From NCBI RefSeq assembly GCF_001678665.1, contig NZ_LZRP01000007.1:62001-126000 (forward strand): a stretch of DNA of 64,000 nt. The letters are read 5' to 3'. This stretch comes from Erythrobacter sp. QSSC1-22B (GTDB lineage Bacteria; Pseudomonadota; Alphaproteobacteria; Sphingomonadales; Sphingomonadaceae). Below, piece after piece: positions 42,392-51,217 of this stretch. A model generated the notes under the pieces. It searched no databases, was not told the DNA's origin, and worked only from the letters and a program-made list of their open reading frames with translations. The stretch's first letter is position 1. Each line of letters starts with the position of its first letter. Position numbers and translations under genes: made by a program.

Positions 42392-43744
42392 ATGAGAATT
42401 TCAGCAATGAGACGGTTTGCCATGACTTCGGCCGCCGCGATATCGGCCAGCGCGCTGGCGTTCGCCACGCCCGCGCAGGCCGACGAACTGCGCGACGATC
42501 TGATGGCCGACATGCCCGAGTTGATGGAGCTCTACCGCGATCTCCACGCCAACCCCGAACTCAGCTTCGAGGAACACGAGACCGCCGCCAAGCTGGCTGC
42601 GCGGATGCGTGACCTCGGCTTCGAGGTGACCGAGGGCGTCGGCCAGACCGGCGTGGTCTCGGTGATGCGCAATGGCGAGGGTCCGGTGGTGATGTTGCGC
42701 GCCGATATGGACGGGCTGCCGGTGGTCGAGCAGACCGGGTTGCCCTACGCCTCGACGCAGACCGCCACCCCTGCCAGCGGCGTCACCACCGGTGTGATGC
42801 ACGCCTGCGGCCACGATACCCACATGGCTGGTTTCATAGGTGCGGCGCAGCTGCTGACCGAGCGCAAGGACGAATGGCAGGGCACGCTGGTGATGATCCT
42901 CCAGCCCGCCGAGGAGCTCGGACTGGGCGCGCTCGCCATGCTCGAGGACGGGCTCTACACCCGCTTCCCCAAGCCCGATTATGCGATTGCCTTCCACGAT
43001 GCGGCACAGTTTCCCGCCGGAATGATCGGCTATTCGCCCGGCTTCGCTCTCGCCAATGTCGACAGCGTCGACATCACCGTCCCCGGTGTCGGCGGGCATG
43101 GTGCCTATCCGCATACCACCAGGGACCCGGTGGTGCTCGCAAGCGCTATCGTGATGAAGCTGCAGACGCTGGTCAGCCGCGAAAGTTCGCCGCTCGACCC
43201 GGCGGTGGTGACGGTGGGCAGTTTTCATGCCGGCGCGAAGCACAACATCATCTCGGACGAGGCCAAGCTGCAGCTCACCGTGCGCAGCTATTCGGACGCT
43301 TCGCGCAAGCTGTTGCTCGACGGGATCGCGCGGATCGCACGCGGCGAGGCGATGGCGGCGGGAATGCCCGAGAACAAGATGCCGGTGGTAACGGTGGAGG
43401 ATCCCTATACCCCCGCGACCTACAACGACCCCGATTTCACCGAAACGGTGATGGCGCATTTCCGTACCCGGTTCGGCGAGCAGCGGGTCATGCAGGTTCC
43501 CAGTGTGATGGGGGGCGAGGATTTCGGCCAGTTCCGCCGTGCCGCGCCCGATGATGTCGAATCGCTGATTTTCTGGGTCGGCGGCGTCCCGCAGGAGCAG
43601 ATCGACAAGGCGGCAGCGGGCGAAACGACGTTGCCGTCGCTCCATTCGCCCTACTGGGCGCCGGATGCGGAAAAGGTCATCGCAGCGGGTGCCGAGGGGC
43701 TTGCCAGTGCGGCGCTCACGCTGATGCCGGCACAGGGCGGCTGA
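42392..43744 (+). CDS. Exported M20 family amidohydrolase
   Basis: 450 residues from ATG 42392, preceded by GGGGGAG. A Sec signal peptide (RFAMTSAAAISASALAFATPAQA) is unusual for M20 enzymes of this type, which are commonly cytoplasmic. Metal-binding motifs: MHACGHDTHMAGF, LQPAEELGLGA and GGEDFGQF. It resembles IAA-amino acid or N-acyl amino acid hydrolases (M20D). Outside the cytoplasm it may deacylate amino-acid conjugates or peptides. A hairpin terminator follows at 43765-43799. Confidence 0.87.
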   Translation: MRISAMRRFAMTSAAAISASALAFATPAQADELRDDLMADMPELMELYRDLHANPELSFEEHETAAKLAARMRDLGFEVTEGVGQTGVVSVMRNGEGPVVMLRADMDGLPVVEQTGLPYASTQTATPASGVTTGVMHACGHDTHMAGFIGAAQLLTERKDEWQGTLVMILQPAEELGLGALAMLEDGLYTRFPKPDYAIAFHDAAQFPAGMIGYSPGFALANVDSVDITVPGVGGHGAYPHTTRDPVVLASAIVMKLQTLVSRESSPLDPAVVTVGSFHAGAKHNIISDEAKLQLTVRSYSDASRKLLLDGIARIARGEAMAAGMPENKMPVVTVEDPYTPATYNDPDFTETVMAHFRTRFGEQRVMQVPSVMGGEDFGQFRRAAPDDVESLIFWVGGVPQEQIDKAAAGETTLPSLHSPYWAPDAEKVIAAGAEGLASAALTLMPAQGG

Positions 43745-43764
43745 ACGGTTCGCTTCAATAGGTA

Positions 43765-43805
43765 CGGCCGCCGGCGTGCATAACACACTCCGGCGGCCGC
43801 TTTCT
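43765..43805 (+). terminator. Intrinsic terminator after the amidohydrolase gene
   Basis: CGGCCGCCGG at 43765-43774 and CCGGCGGCCG at 43790-43799 form a perfect 10-bp stem with a 15-nt loop, followed by CTTTCTCC. It lies in the convergent gap before the next minus-strand gene. Confidence 0.65.
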
Positions 43806-43828
43806 CCTCCCCAGGAGAAAAGGGTCAG

Positions 43829-44035
43829 CTATTCGGCGTCGGGCGCATAATTGCCCAGCCGGTGATGTAGCGCGTTGATTTTCGCCAGCTCCTCGCGATC
43901 CTCGGTCTGGCGGGCATGGCTGGATAGCGCCGTGCGCAGCAGGCGGAAATCCGCAGTCGAAAGCAGCGCGCGGGCGCGCCCTGGCTCACGGGCGGGTTCC
44001 TGAGGCGTTTGTTCGGCAGTGGTGTCGGTGGTCAT
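43829..44035 (-). CDS. Small protein downstream of isocitrate lyase
   Basis: 68 residues. A Pro/Glu/Thr-rich N-terminus of about 20 residues is followed by a helical part (RALLSTADFRLLRTALSSHARQ then EELAKINALHHRLGNYAPDA). It has no membrane segment or known motif. It lies 25 nt downstream of aceA on the same strand, so it is probably cotranscribed with isocitrate lyase and may be an accessory or regulatory protein, but this is inference. The coding case rests on codon use like its neighbours and on the operon position. Confidence 0.62.
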   Translation of the reverse strand: MTTDTTAEQTPQEPAREPGRARALLSTADFRLLRTALSSHARQTEDREELAKINALHHRLGNYAPDAE

Positions 44036-44060
44036 GGAAGAATCCTCTCTCCGGCGCGGC

Positions 44061-45659
44061 TCATGCGGCCGCGAACTGGTTCATGGTATTGTCCTTGCCG
44101 CCGGCCTTCAATGCCGCTTCGCCGGCAAAATATTCCTTGTGGTCGTCACCGATGTCCGAACCGGCCATGTTCTGGTGCTTGACGCAGGCGATCCCCTCGC
44201 GGATTTCACGACGCTGCACCTGCTCGACATAGCCCAGCATGCCTTCCTCACCGAAATAGCGCTTCGCGAGATTGTCGGTGCTGAGCGCGGCGGTGTGATA
44301 GGTCGGCAGGGTGATGAGATGATGGAATATCCCGGCGCGCCTGGCACCATCGGCCTGGAAGGTGCGGATCTTCTCGTCGGCCTCGATCCCGAGCTCGGTC
44401 TGGTCGTAATCGACGCTCATCAACCGAGCGCGTTCGTAGGCCGACAGATCCTTGCCCGCCGCTTCCCAGGCATCATAGACCTGCTGGCGGAAGTTCAGCG
44501 TCCAGTTGAAGCTGGGCGAATTGTTGTAGACCAGCTTGGCATTGGGCACCTCCTCGCGGATGCGATCGACCATGCTGCCGATCTGGTCGACATTCGGCTT
44601 CTCGGTTTCGATCCACAGCAGGTCCGCGCCGTTCTGCAGCGCGGTCACGCAATCGAGCACCACCCGGTCGACGCCGGTATCGGCGCGGAACTGGTAGAGG
44701 TTGGAGGGCAGCCGCTTGGGGCTCATCAGCGTGCCGTCGCGGCTGATGAAGACCTGGCCATTGGAAATGTTGGCGGGATCGACTTCATCGGCGTCGAGGA
44801 AAGCGTTGTACTGGTCGCCGAGATCGCCGGCTTCCTTCGAATAGGCGATCTGCTTGGTCAGGCCGGCGCCGAGCGAATCGGTACGCGCGACGATGATACC
44901 TTCGGGAACACCGAGTTCGAGGAAGGCATAGCGGATCGCGCGGATCTTCTGGAGGAAGTCCTCATGCGGCACGGTGACCTTGCCGTCCTGGTGGCCGCAC
45001 TGCTTTTCGTCCGAAACCTGGTTCTCGATCTGCAGCGCGCAGGCACCGGCCTCGATCATCTTCTTGGCGAGCAGATAGGTCGCCTCGGCGTTGCCGAAAC
45101 CGGCATCGATATCGGCGATGATCGGCACGACATGCGTTTCGTGCCCGTCGATCGCGGTCTTGATGCGCTTGGTCTCGACCTCGTCGCCGCGCTCCTTGGC
45201 GGCGTCCAGTTCGTGGAACATCATTCCCAACTCGCGGGCATCGGCCTGCTTAAGGAACGTGTAGATCTCGCCGATCAGGCCCGAGACACTGGTCTTCTCG
45301 TGCATCGACTGATCGGGAAGGGGCCCGAAATCGCTGCGCAGCGCGGCGACCATCCAGCCCGAGAGGTAGAGATACCGGCGCTTGGTGCTGCCGAAATGCT
45401 TCTTGATCGAGATCATCTTCTGCTGCGCGATGAACCCGTGCCAGCAGCCCAGCGACTGGGTGTACTGCGCCGGGTCGGCATCATAGGCGTCCATGTCCGC
45501 GCGCATGATCTTCGCGGTGTACTTCGCGATGTCGAGCCCGGTCGGGAAGCGGTTCTGCACCTGCATGCGCGCTGCGCTCTCGGCGTTGATCGCCGCCCAG
45601 GGCGGGCCGTTCTGCCCGATGGTCTTTGCAAAATCGTCGATGGTGGCTTGATAGGTCAT
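44061..45659 (-). CDS. aceA: Isocitrate lyase
   Basis: 532 residues, of the longer isocitrate lyase type. The active-site block DEKQCGHQDGKVTVP (usual bacterial form KKCGH), the substrate-binding SFNWTLNF and the metal-binding PIIADIDAGFGNAEA are visible. It splits isocitrate to succinate and glyoxylate, the first step of the glyoxylate shunt, needed for growth on acetate and fatty acids. AGGAGA lies before the start. The divergent ScfR-type regulator is the obvious candidate controller. No malate synthase gene is in the window. A 68-residue gene follows. Confidence 0.94.
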   Translation of the reverse strand: MTYQATIDDFAKTIGQNGPPWAAINAESAARMQVQNRFPTGLDIAKYTAKIMRADMDAYDADPAQYTQSLGCWHGFIAQQKMISIKKHFGSTKRRYLYLSGWMVAALRSDFGPLPDQSMHEKTSVSGLIGEIYTFLKQADARELGMMFHELDAAKERGDEVETKRIKTAIDGHETHVVPIIADIDAGFGNAEATYLLAKKMIEAGACALQIENQVSDEKQCGHQDGKVTVPHEDFLQKIRAIRYAFLELGVPEGIIVARTDSLGAGLTKQIAYSKEAGDLGDQYNAFLDADEVDPANISNGQVFISRDGTLMSPKRLPSNLYQFRADTGVDRVVLDCVTALQNGADLLWIETEKPNVDQIGSMVDRIREEVPNAKLVYNNSPSFNWTLNFRQQVYDAWEAAGKDLSAYERARLMSVDYDQTELGIEADEKIRTFQADGARRAGIFHHLITLPTYHTAALSTDNLAKRYFGEEGMLGYVEQVQRREIREGIACVKHQNMAGSDIGDDHKEYFAGEAALKAGGKDNTMNQFAAA

Positions 45660-45723
45660 GGGTATCTCCTGTGTAATTCGTTGCCGCCAAATTGCGCCTT
45701 TCGGTCTGAAAAGACAGGAAATC

Positions 45724-45741
45724 TTACAAACTATCTTGTCA
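45724..45741 (+). promoter_or_regulatory. Possible second regulator site upstream of aceA
   Basis: TTACAA at 45724-45729 and TTGTCA at 45736-45741 are separated by 6 nt. They are the same half-sites as in the palindrome at 45776-45793, in everted order and with one mismatch. It lies between aceA and the regulator gene, so it could control aceA. Low certainty. Confidence 0.35.
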
Positions 45742-45775
45742 AAAGTGAGGATTCTACGCTACGCTGTCTGTAATG

Positions 45776-45793
45776 TTGTAAAGGAAATTACAA
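45776..45793 (+). promoter_or_regulatory. Palindromic operator candidate at the scfR start
   Basis: TTGTAA at 45776-45781 and TTACAA at 45788-45793 are a perfect 6-bp inverted repeat around AGGAAA. The spacer is the ribosome binding site for the TTG start at 45796. A regulator bound here would block its own translation initiation region or promoter exit, so autoregulation is inferred. Confidence 0.5.
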
Positions 45794-45795
45794 GA

Positions 45796-47184
45796 TTGGC
45801 CGATCCATCCGTCTTTGCCGGGCCTGCCCTGCGCCGCATCCGCCGTCGCGAAGGCCTGACTCAGGCCGCGACCGCCGCGCGCCTCTCTATTTCGCCCAGC
45901 TATCTCAACCTGATGGAGCGCAACCAGCGCCCGGTGAGCGCTCGGGTGATGATGCGGTTGGTCGAGGAATTCGACTTCGATCCCAGGACCTTGCGCGAGG
46001 ATTCCACGATCGGTGGGCTCGACGGCCTGGCGCGCCGCTTTGCCGACCCCCGGTTCGCCGATCTCGCCATCGACCGCGAGGAAGTGGATGAATTCCTCTC
46101 CTCGGCGCCGCAAGCCGCCGCCGCCTTCGCCCGGCTCTACGACCGGGCCGGGGATTCGACCGCGCCCGCTGCCGACCCTATCGTCGCATCACGCCGCGAG
46201 ATCGAGCGCTGGCGCAATCATTTCGGCGATCTCGATCATGCCGCGGAGGAATTGTCCGACGAGATGCGGTTGTCGCGTGGCGATCTGTCGGTCGCCTTGA
46301 CCGAGCGATTGCGCGAGCGCCACCAGTTTGCCGTCCGGCTGCTGCCACGCGAGATCATGCCCGGCGCCGTCCGCCGCCTCGATCTTCACGCGCGCCAGGT
46401 TCAACTGTCCGAGATGCTTCCTCCTGAATCGCGCGTGTTCCAGCTTGCCGTGCAACTCGCGCAACTCGAGCAGCGCGAGGCGATCGACACAATTGCACAG
46501 GGCGCCCGGTTCGACGACGAGGCGGCGCGCGAGCTCTTCCTCCACCATCTGACCGGCTATTTCGCCGCCGCGCTGATCATGCCCTACGGCCGCTTCCTGC
46601 GCGCCTGCGACGCGACCGACTACGACCTGCCGGTCTTGCAGCGCCGCTTCGGCGTCAGTTTCGAACAGCTCGCCCATCGCCTCACTACGCTGCAGCGCGT
46701 CGGGCAACGCGGCCTGCCGTTCTTCATGGTTCGGCTCGACCGCGCGGGCCAGTTCTCGAAACGCATCGTCGGGGCTAGCGGTGCCGAACTGATCGAGGCC
46801 GATCACAGCTGTCCGCTCTGGATTGCGCACAAAGCCTTCGAGCGATCGGGCGACTTGCTGGTCCAGACGGTCAATTCGCAAGGGGACGGCCATGGCGCGG
46901 ACGTCTGGTTTACCATCGGGCGGACGGTGGAGGGGACGGGAACCGGGAGCGCGGCAAGGTTTGCAGTGCTGCTCGGGCTCGATGTCTCGCTGGCGGGTTC
47001 GCTGGCCCAGGCACGCGGGGTTTCGCTGAGGCCCGAAGACGCGGTCCCGATCGGGCCAGGCTGCCGCCGCTGTCAGATCATAGGCTGCGAACAGCGCTCG
47101 CTGCCGCCGACCGGCCGCCGGCTTCGCTTCGACCCGGTGACGCGCGGAACCACCCCCTTCGACTTTGGCGATCAGGTAGCGTAA
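45796..47184 (+). CDS. ScfR/RamB-type short-chain fatty acid transcriptional regulator
   Basis: 462 residues from TTG 45796 with AAGGA 10 nt upstream; an ATG at 45658 is in frame but lies opposite the aceA start. HTH_XRE domain in the first 60 residues (ALRRIRRREGLTQAATAARL, SPSYLNLMERNQRPVS). The middle is the ImmA/IrrE-related domain without an intact HEXXH (it reads LFLHHLTGYFAAALIMPYGRF), and the C-terminus is DUF2083-like with Cys-rich GPGCRRCQIIGCEQRSLPP. Known: RamB and ScfR proteins control acetate and propionate metabolism. Divergence from aceA makes the glyoxylate shunt the likely target. Confidence 0.85.
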   Translation: MADPSVFAGPALRRIRRREGLTQAATAARLSISPSYLNLMERNQRPVSARVMMRLVEEFDFDPRTLREDSTIGGLDGLARRFADPRFADLAIDREEVDEFLSSAPQAAAAFARLYDRAGDSTAPAADPIVASRREIERWRNHFGDLDHAAEELSDEMRLSRGDLSVALTERLRERHQFAVRLLPREIMPGAVRRLDLHARQVQLSEMLPPESRVFQLAVQLAQLEQREAIDTIAQGARFDDEAARELFLHHLTGYFAAALIMPYGRFLRACDATDYDLPVLQRRFGVSFEQLAHRLTTLQRVGQRGLPFFMVRLDRAGQFSKRIVGASGAELIEADHSCPLWIAHKAFERSGDLLVQTVNSQGDGHGADVWFTIGRTVEGTGTGSAARFAVLLGLDVSLAGSLAQARGVSLRPEDAVPIGPGCRRCQIIGCEQRSLPPTGRRLRFDPVTRGTTPFDFGDQVA

Positions 47185-47256
47185 GGCTAACAATTGTCAG
47201 GAACTGGTGGGATACCGATGGGTTACGGCTCCAATATAATAACAACGGAGAGCGCA

Positions 47257-47538
47257 ATGACCGAAGAACGCATTACCGAGACCCGTACACCTTCGGGCGA
47301 CACGCATACCACGCAAACCGTGATCACCGACGAGAAGCGAGGCGGATCGGGTTGGGTGATTGCTCTTATCGCGGTGCTGGCTATCGGTGTGGCGGTTTGG
47401 TTCTTTTCACAGCAGAGCCAGTCCGAAATCGCGCGCGACAATGCGGTCGCAGGCGCTGCCGGTGAAATCGGCGCGGCTGCGGGCGAAGTCGGGGATGCGG
47501 CCCAGCGAGCGGCGGACTCGGTCGGTAGCGAGGAATAA
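47257..47538 (+). CDS. Small single-pass membrane protein
   Basis: 93 residues from ATG 47257. A Thr-rich hydrophilic N-terminus, one membrane segment (GWVIALIAVLAIGVAVWFF) and an Ala/Gly-rich helical C-terminus (AGAAGEIGAAAGEVGDAAQRAADSV). I recognise no named family. It follows scfR by 72 nt, which may make it part of that transcript, but a link is not evident. Function unknown. Confidence 0.7.
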   Translation: MTEERITETRTPSGDTHTTQTVITDEKRGGSGWVIALIAVLAIGVAVWFFSQQSQSEIARDNAVAGAAGEIGAAAGEVGDAAQRAADSVGSEE

Positions 47539-47615
47539 GGACCGAATCAGGGCTCGCGGGTGTCGAAAATCTTGACGCCCCGCGCTTCTTTCGGTCCTTT
47601 TCCCGGCTGACCGCT

Positions 47616-47626
47616 GTAAAATTTAC
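47616..47626 (+). promoter_or_regulatory. Palindrome upstream of the exopolysaccharide genes
   Basis: GTAAA-A-TTTAC, an 11-bp perfect palindrome, lies about 60 bp upstream of the sugar transferase start and within CTGT...ACAG flanks. It is a candidate regulator or promoter element. No sigma-54 box (GG-N10-GC with TTGC) is convincing here. Confidence 0.35.
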
Positions 47627-47685
47627 CGACAGTTCACCTGTCGAGGCTATAGCCGGTCGGCAATGAGCGATCGGGCCGGCCTCGC

Positions 47686-49071
47686 ATGATCAGACTGTTC
47701 AAACATTACATACCATACGCCGTATTGGTGCTTGGTATCGTGGATGTGCTGCTGCTGGTGCTGGCCGGTGAAGCGGCGTGGCAATTGCGTGTCTGGCAGA
47801 TCGATACCGACGCGGGCCGGTTCCTCGAACGCTTCCCCGAAATCCTCGCCTTCGCGCTAGTCGTCAATCTGGCGATGATTGCCGTGGGTAGCTACGGCCC
47901 GGATGCCTTGCGTTCGCTGCGTTTCGCTACGGCGCGGTTGCTGGTCGCGGTGAGCCTCGGTGTCCTCGGGATCTCGCTGCTCGACTTCCTTATTCCGGGC
48001 AACATGTTCTGGCGGTCGGTGCTGCTTTACGCGATGATTTTCGCGATCGCGCTGCTGATTCTCAACCGCGTGATCCTGGGCCCGAAGCTGGGTACCTCCA
48101 CTTTCCGCCGCCGAATCCTGGTCCTCGGTGCCGGCGCGCGAGCGCAGCGATTGTGCGAACTTTCAGCCAAATCGGGGAGCAGTTTCGACGTCGTTTCCTG
48201 CATCGCCATGGATGATGGCCCAGCGGTGGTTGCGAATGCGGTGACGCGCGAGTCCATCGGTGACCTGGGGCGCTATGTCGAACGCCTCGGCGCAGGCGAG
48301 GTCATCGTGGCGTTGCAGGAGCGGCGCAATTCGCTACCGCTCAAGGATCTGCTGCGGGTCAAGACCCGCGGTGTCTATGTCAATGATTTCAGCAGCTTTC
48401 TTGAGCGCGAGACGGGGCGGGTCGATCTCGACACGCTCAATCCGAGCTGGCTGATCTTCTCCGATGGCTTCTCCGCCGGCCGCGTGATCTCGGGGGCAGG
48501 CAAGCGGGGTTTCGATCTCATCGTCAGTATGCTGCTTCTGCTCGTCACATTCCCGGTCATCGCGTTCTTTGCCGTGCTCGTGAAACTGGAAAGCAAGGGC
48601 CCGGCTTTCTTCTGTCAGACCCGGATCGGCTTGTTCGGTCAGCCCTTCGCGGTGATCAAGCTGCGCTCGATGGCGCAGGATGCCGAGAAAGACGGCGCGC
48701 AATGGGCGACCAAGAACGACCCGCGCGTGACCCGCATCGGCAAGTTCATCCGTAAGGTGCGGATCGACGAATTGCCGCAGCTCTGGACAGTGCTGAAGGG
48801 CGAGATGAGCTTCGTCGGTCCGCGCCCCGAGGTGCCGAAATTCGTTGCCGATCTCGACGAACACCTGCCCTATTATGCCGAGCGGCACATGGTGAAACCG
48901 GGCATCACCGGCTGGGCACAGATCAACTATCCCTATGGCGCCTCGATCGAGGATTCGCGTCACAAGCTCGAGTACGATCTTTACTACGCCAAGAACTATA
49001 CCCCCTTCCTCGATATCCTGATCCTGTTGCAGACCTTCCGCGTGATCCTCTGGCCGGAAGGCGCTCGCTAG
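47686..49071 (+). CDS. XrtA/PEP-CTERM system sugar transferase (TIGR03013 type)
   Basis: 461 residues. The N-terminal half has about four membrane segments and a CoA-binding-like region (RRRILVLGAGARAQRL). The C-terminal half is a bacterial sugar transferase: RGFDLIVSMLLLLVTFPVI, KLRSMAQDAEKDGAQWATK, RKVRIDELPQLWTVLKGEMSF then VGPRPEVPKF. It starts exopolysaccharide synthesis by loading the first sugar phosphate on undecaprenyl phosphate. Position directly before prsK, prsR and prsT matches the EPS locus linked with exosortase XrtA. XrtA itself is not in the window. Confidence 0.88.
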   Translation: MIRLFKHYIPYAVLVLGIVDVLLLVLAGEAAWQLRVWQIDTDAGRFLERFPEILAFALVVNLAMIAVGSYGPDALRSLRFATARLLVAVSLGVLGISLLDFLIPGNMFWRSVLLYAMIFAIALLILNRVILGPKLGTSTFRRRILVLGAGARAQRLCELSAKSGSSFDVVSCIAMDDGPAVVANAVTRESIGDLGRYVERLGAGEVIVALQERRNSLPLKDLLRVKTRGVYVNDFSSFLERETGRVDLDTLNPSWLIFSDGFSAGRVISGAGKRGFDLIVSMLLLLVTFPVIAFFAVLVKLESKGPAFFCQTRIGLFGQPFAVIKLRSMAQDAEKDGAQWATKNDPRVTRIGKFIRKVRIDELPQLWTVLKGEMSFVGPRPEVPKFVADLDEHLPYYAERHMVKPGITGWAQINYPYGASIEDSRHKLEYDLYYAKNYTPFLDILILLQTFRVILWPEGAR

Positions 49072-49075
49072 GACC

Positions 49076-51217
49076 ATGGCGGCACTTATCGCCTTCATCG
49101 CGTTCGGTATCGCCGCGCTGGCCTGTATCTTTGCCGTCGTGTGGATCGCCCGCAGCAGCCGGCGCGATCGCTCGGATCGCATGGCTACGCTCGTGGCGCT
49201 CTTGATCACCGCACTGTGGTGCCTGGCCGTCGCCGCGCTCGGTGCCGACCGTTCGCTGGCGCGTTTTGCCGAAACGGCGCGCGACCTGGCCTGGACGATC
49301 GTGCTGTTCCGCCTGTTCGCAAATGATGGCCGCGATGCGAGCCTGCAACTGGTGCGTCCCGTGATCGGAGCGCTCGTTTTCGTCCAGTTCCTCCAGGTGG
49401 TGGTCATCGTCATCGGAATCTATGGCGATGCGGACCGCGAGGCGGCACGAACCGCGTTCGAGACATTGGCGCTGTTCCATATCCTCGTTGCAGCGGGCGC
49501 GCTGGTTTTGCTTCACAATCTCTATGCCGGCGCTTCCGAGATGTCGCGTCGGCTGCTGGCCTGGAGTTCGGGCGCACTCGCGCTGTTCTGGGCCTTCGAG
49601 CTCAATTATCATACCGTGGTCTATCTTGGCGGTGGAGCGCTTGCCGATCTCAACGCGATGCGCGGGCTGATCATGGCTGGAATGGCCTGCGGTATCGCGG
49701 TCGGTTTTTCCCGTTCGGGACGCGAGCTGACCTTCCGCCCTTCGCGTGCAGTGACTTTCCAATTGCTGTCGCTCGTGCTGATCGGGGCATATTTCGCGGC
49801 GATGGTGCTGCTGTCCGACTGGGCCGCGCGCTTCTCGGGGGATCTTGGACGGATCACACAGGTCGGTTTCCTCCTGGCCGCCGCTGCCTTTGCCGTGCTG
49901 TGGCTGCCATCGCAACGCGTCCGCGACTGGCTGCGGGTGATGGCGACAAAGCACCTGTTCAAGCACCGCTACGACTATCGCGCGGAATGGCTTCGCTTCA
50001 CCCACACCATCGGTCGGCCCACAGGCGTGGGGGGCAGCCTGTGGGAGCGCGCGATCCAGTCGCTCGCGGATATCACCGATAGCCCCTGCGGCCTGCTCCT
50101 GGTCCCGGACGAGGATGGCGCGCTCACCCTTGCGGCGCGCTGGCGTTGGCCGCAAATCGAAGTTCCCGCGCCTGCCCTGCCATTGGAACTGGGCCGCCTG
50201 CTGGAGCGCGAAGGGCTGATCGTCGATCTGGACGAAAGCAGGAAAGGTATCTCGCATCACGGCGAAGTGGCGATGGTGCCTTCCTGGCTACTCGAGGAAA
50301 CGCTTGGCTGGGCGGCGGTACCCCTGAACCACCATGACCGCCTCGTCGGGGTCATCATACTCGGCCGGCCTACCGTTCATCGCGGACTTGACTGGGAGGA
50401 TTTCGATCTGCTCGGCGTGGCGGGCAAGCAGGTCGCAAGTTATCTCGCCGAACAAACCGGACAGGAAGCGCTCGAGGAGGCGCGCCGCTTCGACGAATTC
50501 AACCGGCGGATGGCCTTCGTGATGCACGACATCAAGAATCTGTCGAGCCAGATGGCGCTGTTGCTCGCCAATGCCGAGAAGCACGCGGATAATCCCGAAT
50601 TCCGCAAGGATATGCTGATCACGCTACGCAACAGCTCGGACAAGCTGAACGCCCTGCTCGCACGGCTTGGCCGTTATGGCGGTACCGATTCCGGTCGGCG
50701 CGAGCGGATCGATCTGGTTGAGCTGGGGCGCAGTCTCGTGACCCGCTTCGCTCGCACTCATCCGTTCCAGCTTTTGGACAACGGTCGCTGTCCGGTGCTT
50801 GCCGACAGCGAGTGCCTCGAACAGGCGCTCATCCATCTGGTTCAGAACGCTATCGATGCCAGCGCCTCGGATGCTCCCGTGCAGATCGAAATCCGCAACG
50901 AGGGCTTGCGCGGCACCATCGTGGTCGCGGACACCGGGCGCGGCATGAGCGCGCCTTTCGTTCGCAACGAGCTGTTCAAACCTTTTGTGTCCACGAAGGA
51001 GGGCGGCTTCGGGATCGGTGCGCACGAGGCGCGCGTGATGATCCGGGCGATGGGCGGGCGGCTCGATGTCGAATCGCGCGAAGGCTTCGGCAGCCGCTTC
51101 GCGATCAGCCTGCCGACCGACGCCGCGGAAAAGCTGCTCGCCGCGCGGAGCGAGCGGAGTTCGAGCGATGAGTTTGAGATCGCAGCGACCCGCGCCACAA
51201 CGAACGAGGTCGCATAA
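49076..51217 (+). CDS. prsK: XrtA/PEP-CTERM system sensor histidine kinase PrsK
   Basis: 713 residues. The N-terminal third has about eight membrane segments, then a GAF-like region, then the kinase core. The phosphoacceptor His is H484 in VMHDIKNLSSQMALLL; the ATPase domain has LVQNAIDASA (N box), VADTGRGMS and GGFGIGAHEARVMIRAMGG. Known: PrsK is the sensor paired with PrsR in PEP-CTERM/exosortase loci. The signal is unknown. It begins 4 nt after the sugar transferase stop and its stop TAA overlaps the prsR ATG by one base. Confidence 0.9.
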   Translation: MAALIAFIAFGIAALACIFAVVWIARSSRRDRSDRMATLVALLITALWCLAVAALGADRSLARFAETARDLAWTIVLFRLFANDGRDASLQLVRPVIGALVFVQFLQVVVIVIGIYGDADREAARTAFETLALFHILVAAGALVLLHNLYAGASEMSRRLLAWSSGALALFWAFELNYHTVVYLGGGALADLNAMRGLIMAGMACGIAVGFSRSGRELTFRPSRAVTFQLLSLVLIGAYFAAMVLLSDWAARFSGDLGRITQVGFLLAAAAFAVLWLPSQRVRDWLRVMATKHLFKHRYDYRAEWLRFTHTIGRPTGVGGSLWERAIQSLADITDSPCGLLLVPDEDGALTLAARWRWPQIEVPAPALPLELGRLLEREGLIVDLDESRKGISHHGEVAMVPSWLLEETLGWAAVPLNHHDRLVGVIILGRPTVHRGLDWEDFDLLGVAGKQVASYLAEQTGQEALEEARRFDEFNRRMAFVMHDIKNLSSQMALLLANAEKHADNPEFRKDMLITLRNSSDKLNALLARLGRYGGTDSGRRERIDLVELGRSLVTRFARTHPFQLLDNGRCPVLADSECLEQALIHLVQNAIDASASDAPVQIEIRNEGLRGTIVVADTGRGMSAPFVRNELFKPFVSTKEGGFGIGAHEARVMIRAMGGRLDVESREGFGSRFAISLPTDAAEKLLAARSERSSSDEFEIAATRATTNEVA

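Noticed and set aside
44019..45773. A 584-codon plus-strand frame opposite isocitrate lyase
   Set aside because: Antisense to aceA; no domain or signal. It only follows the codon bias of the real gene.
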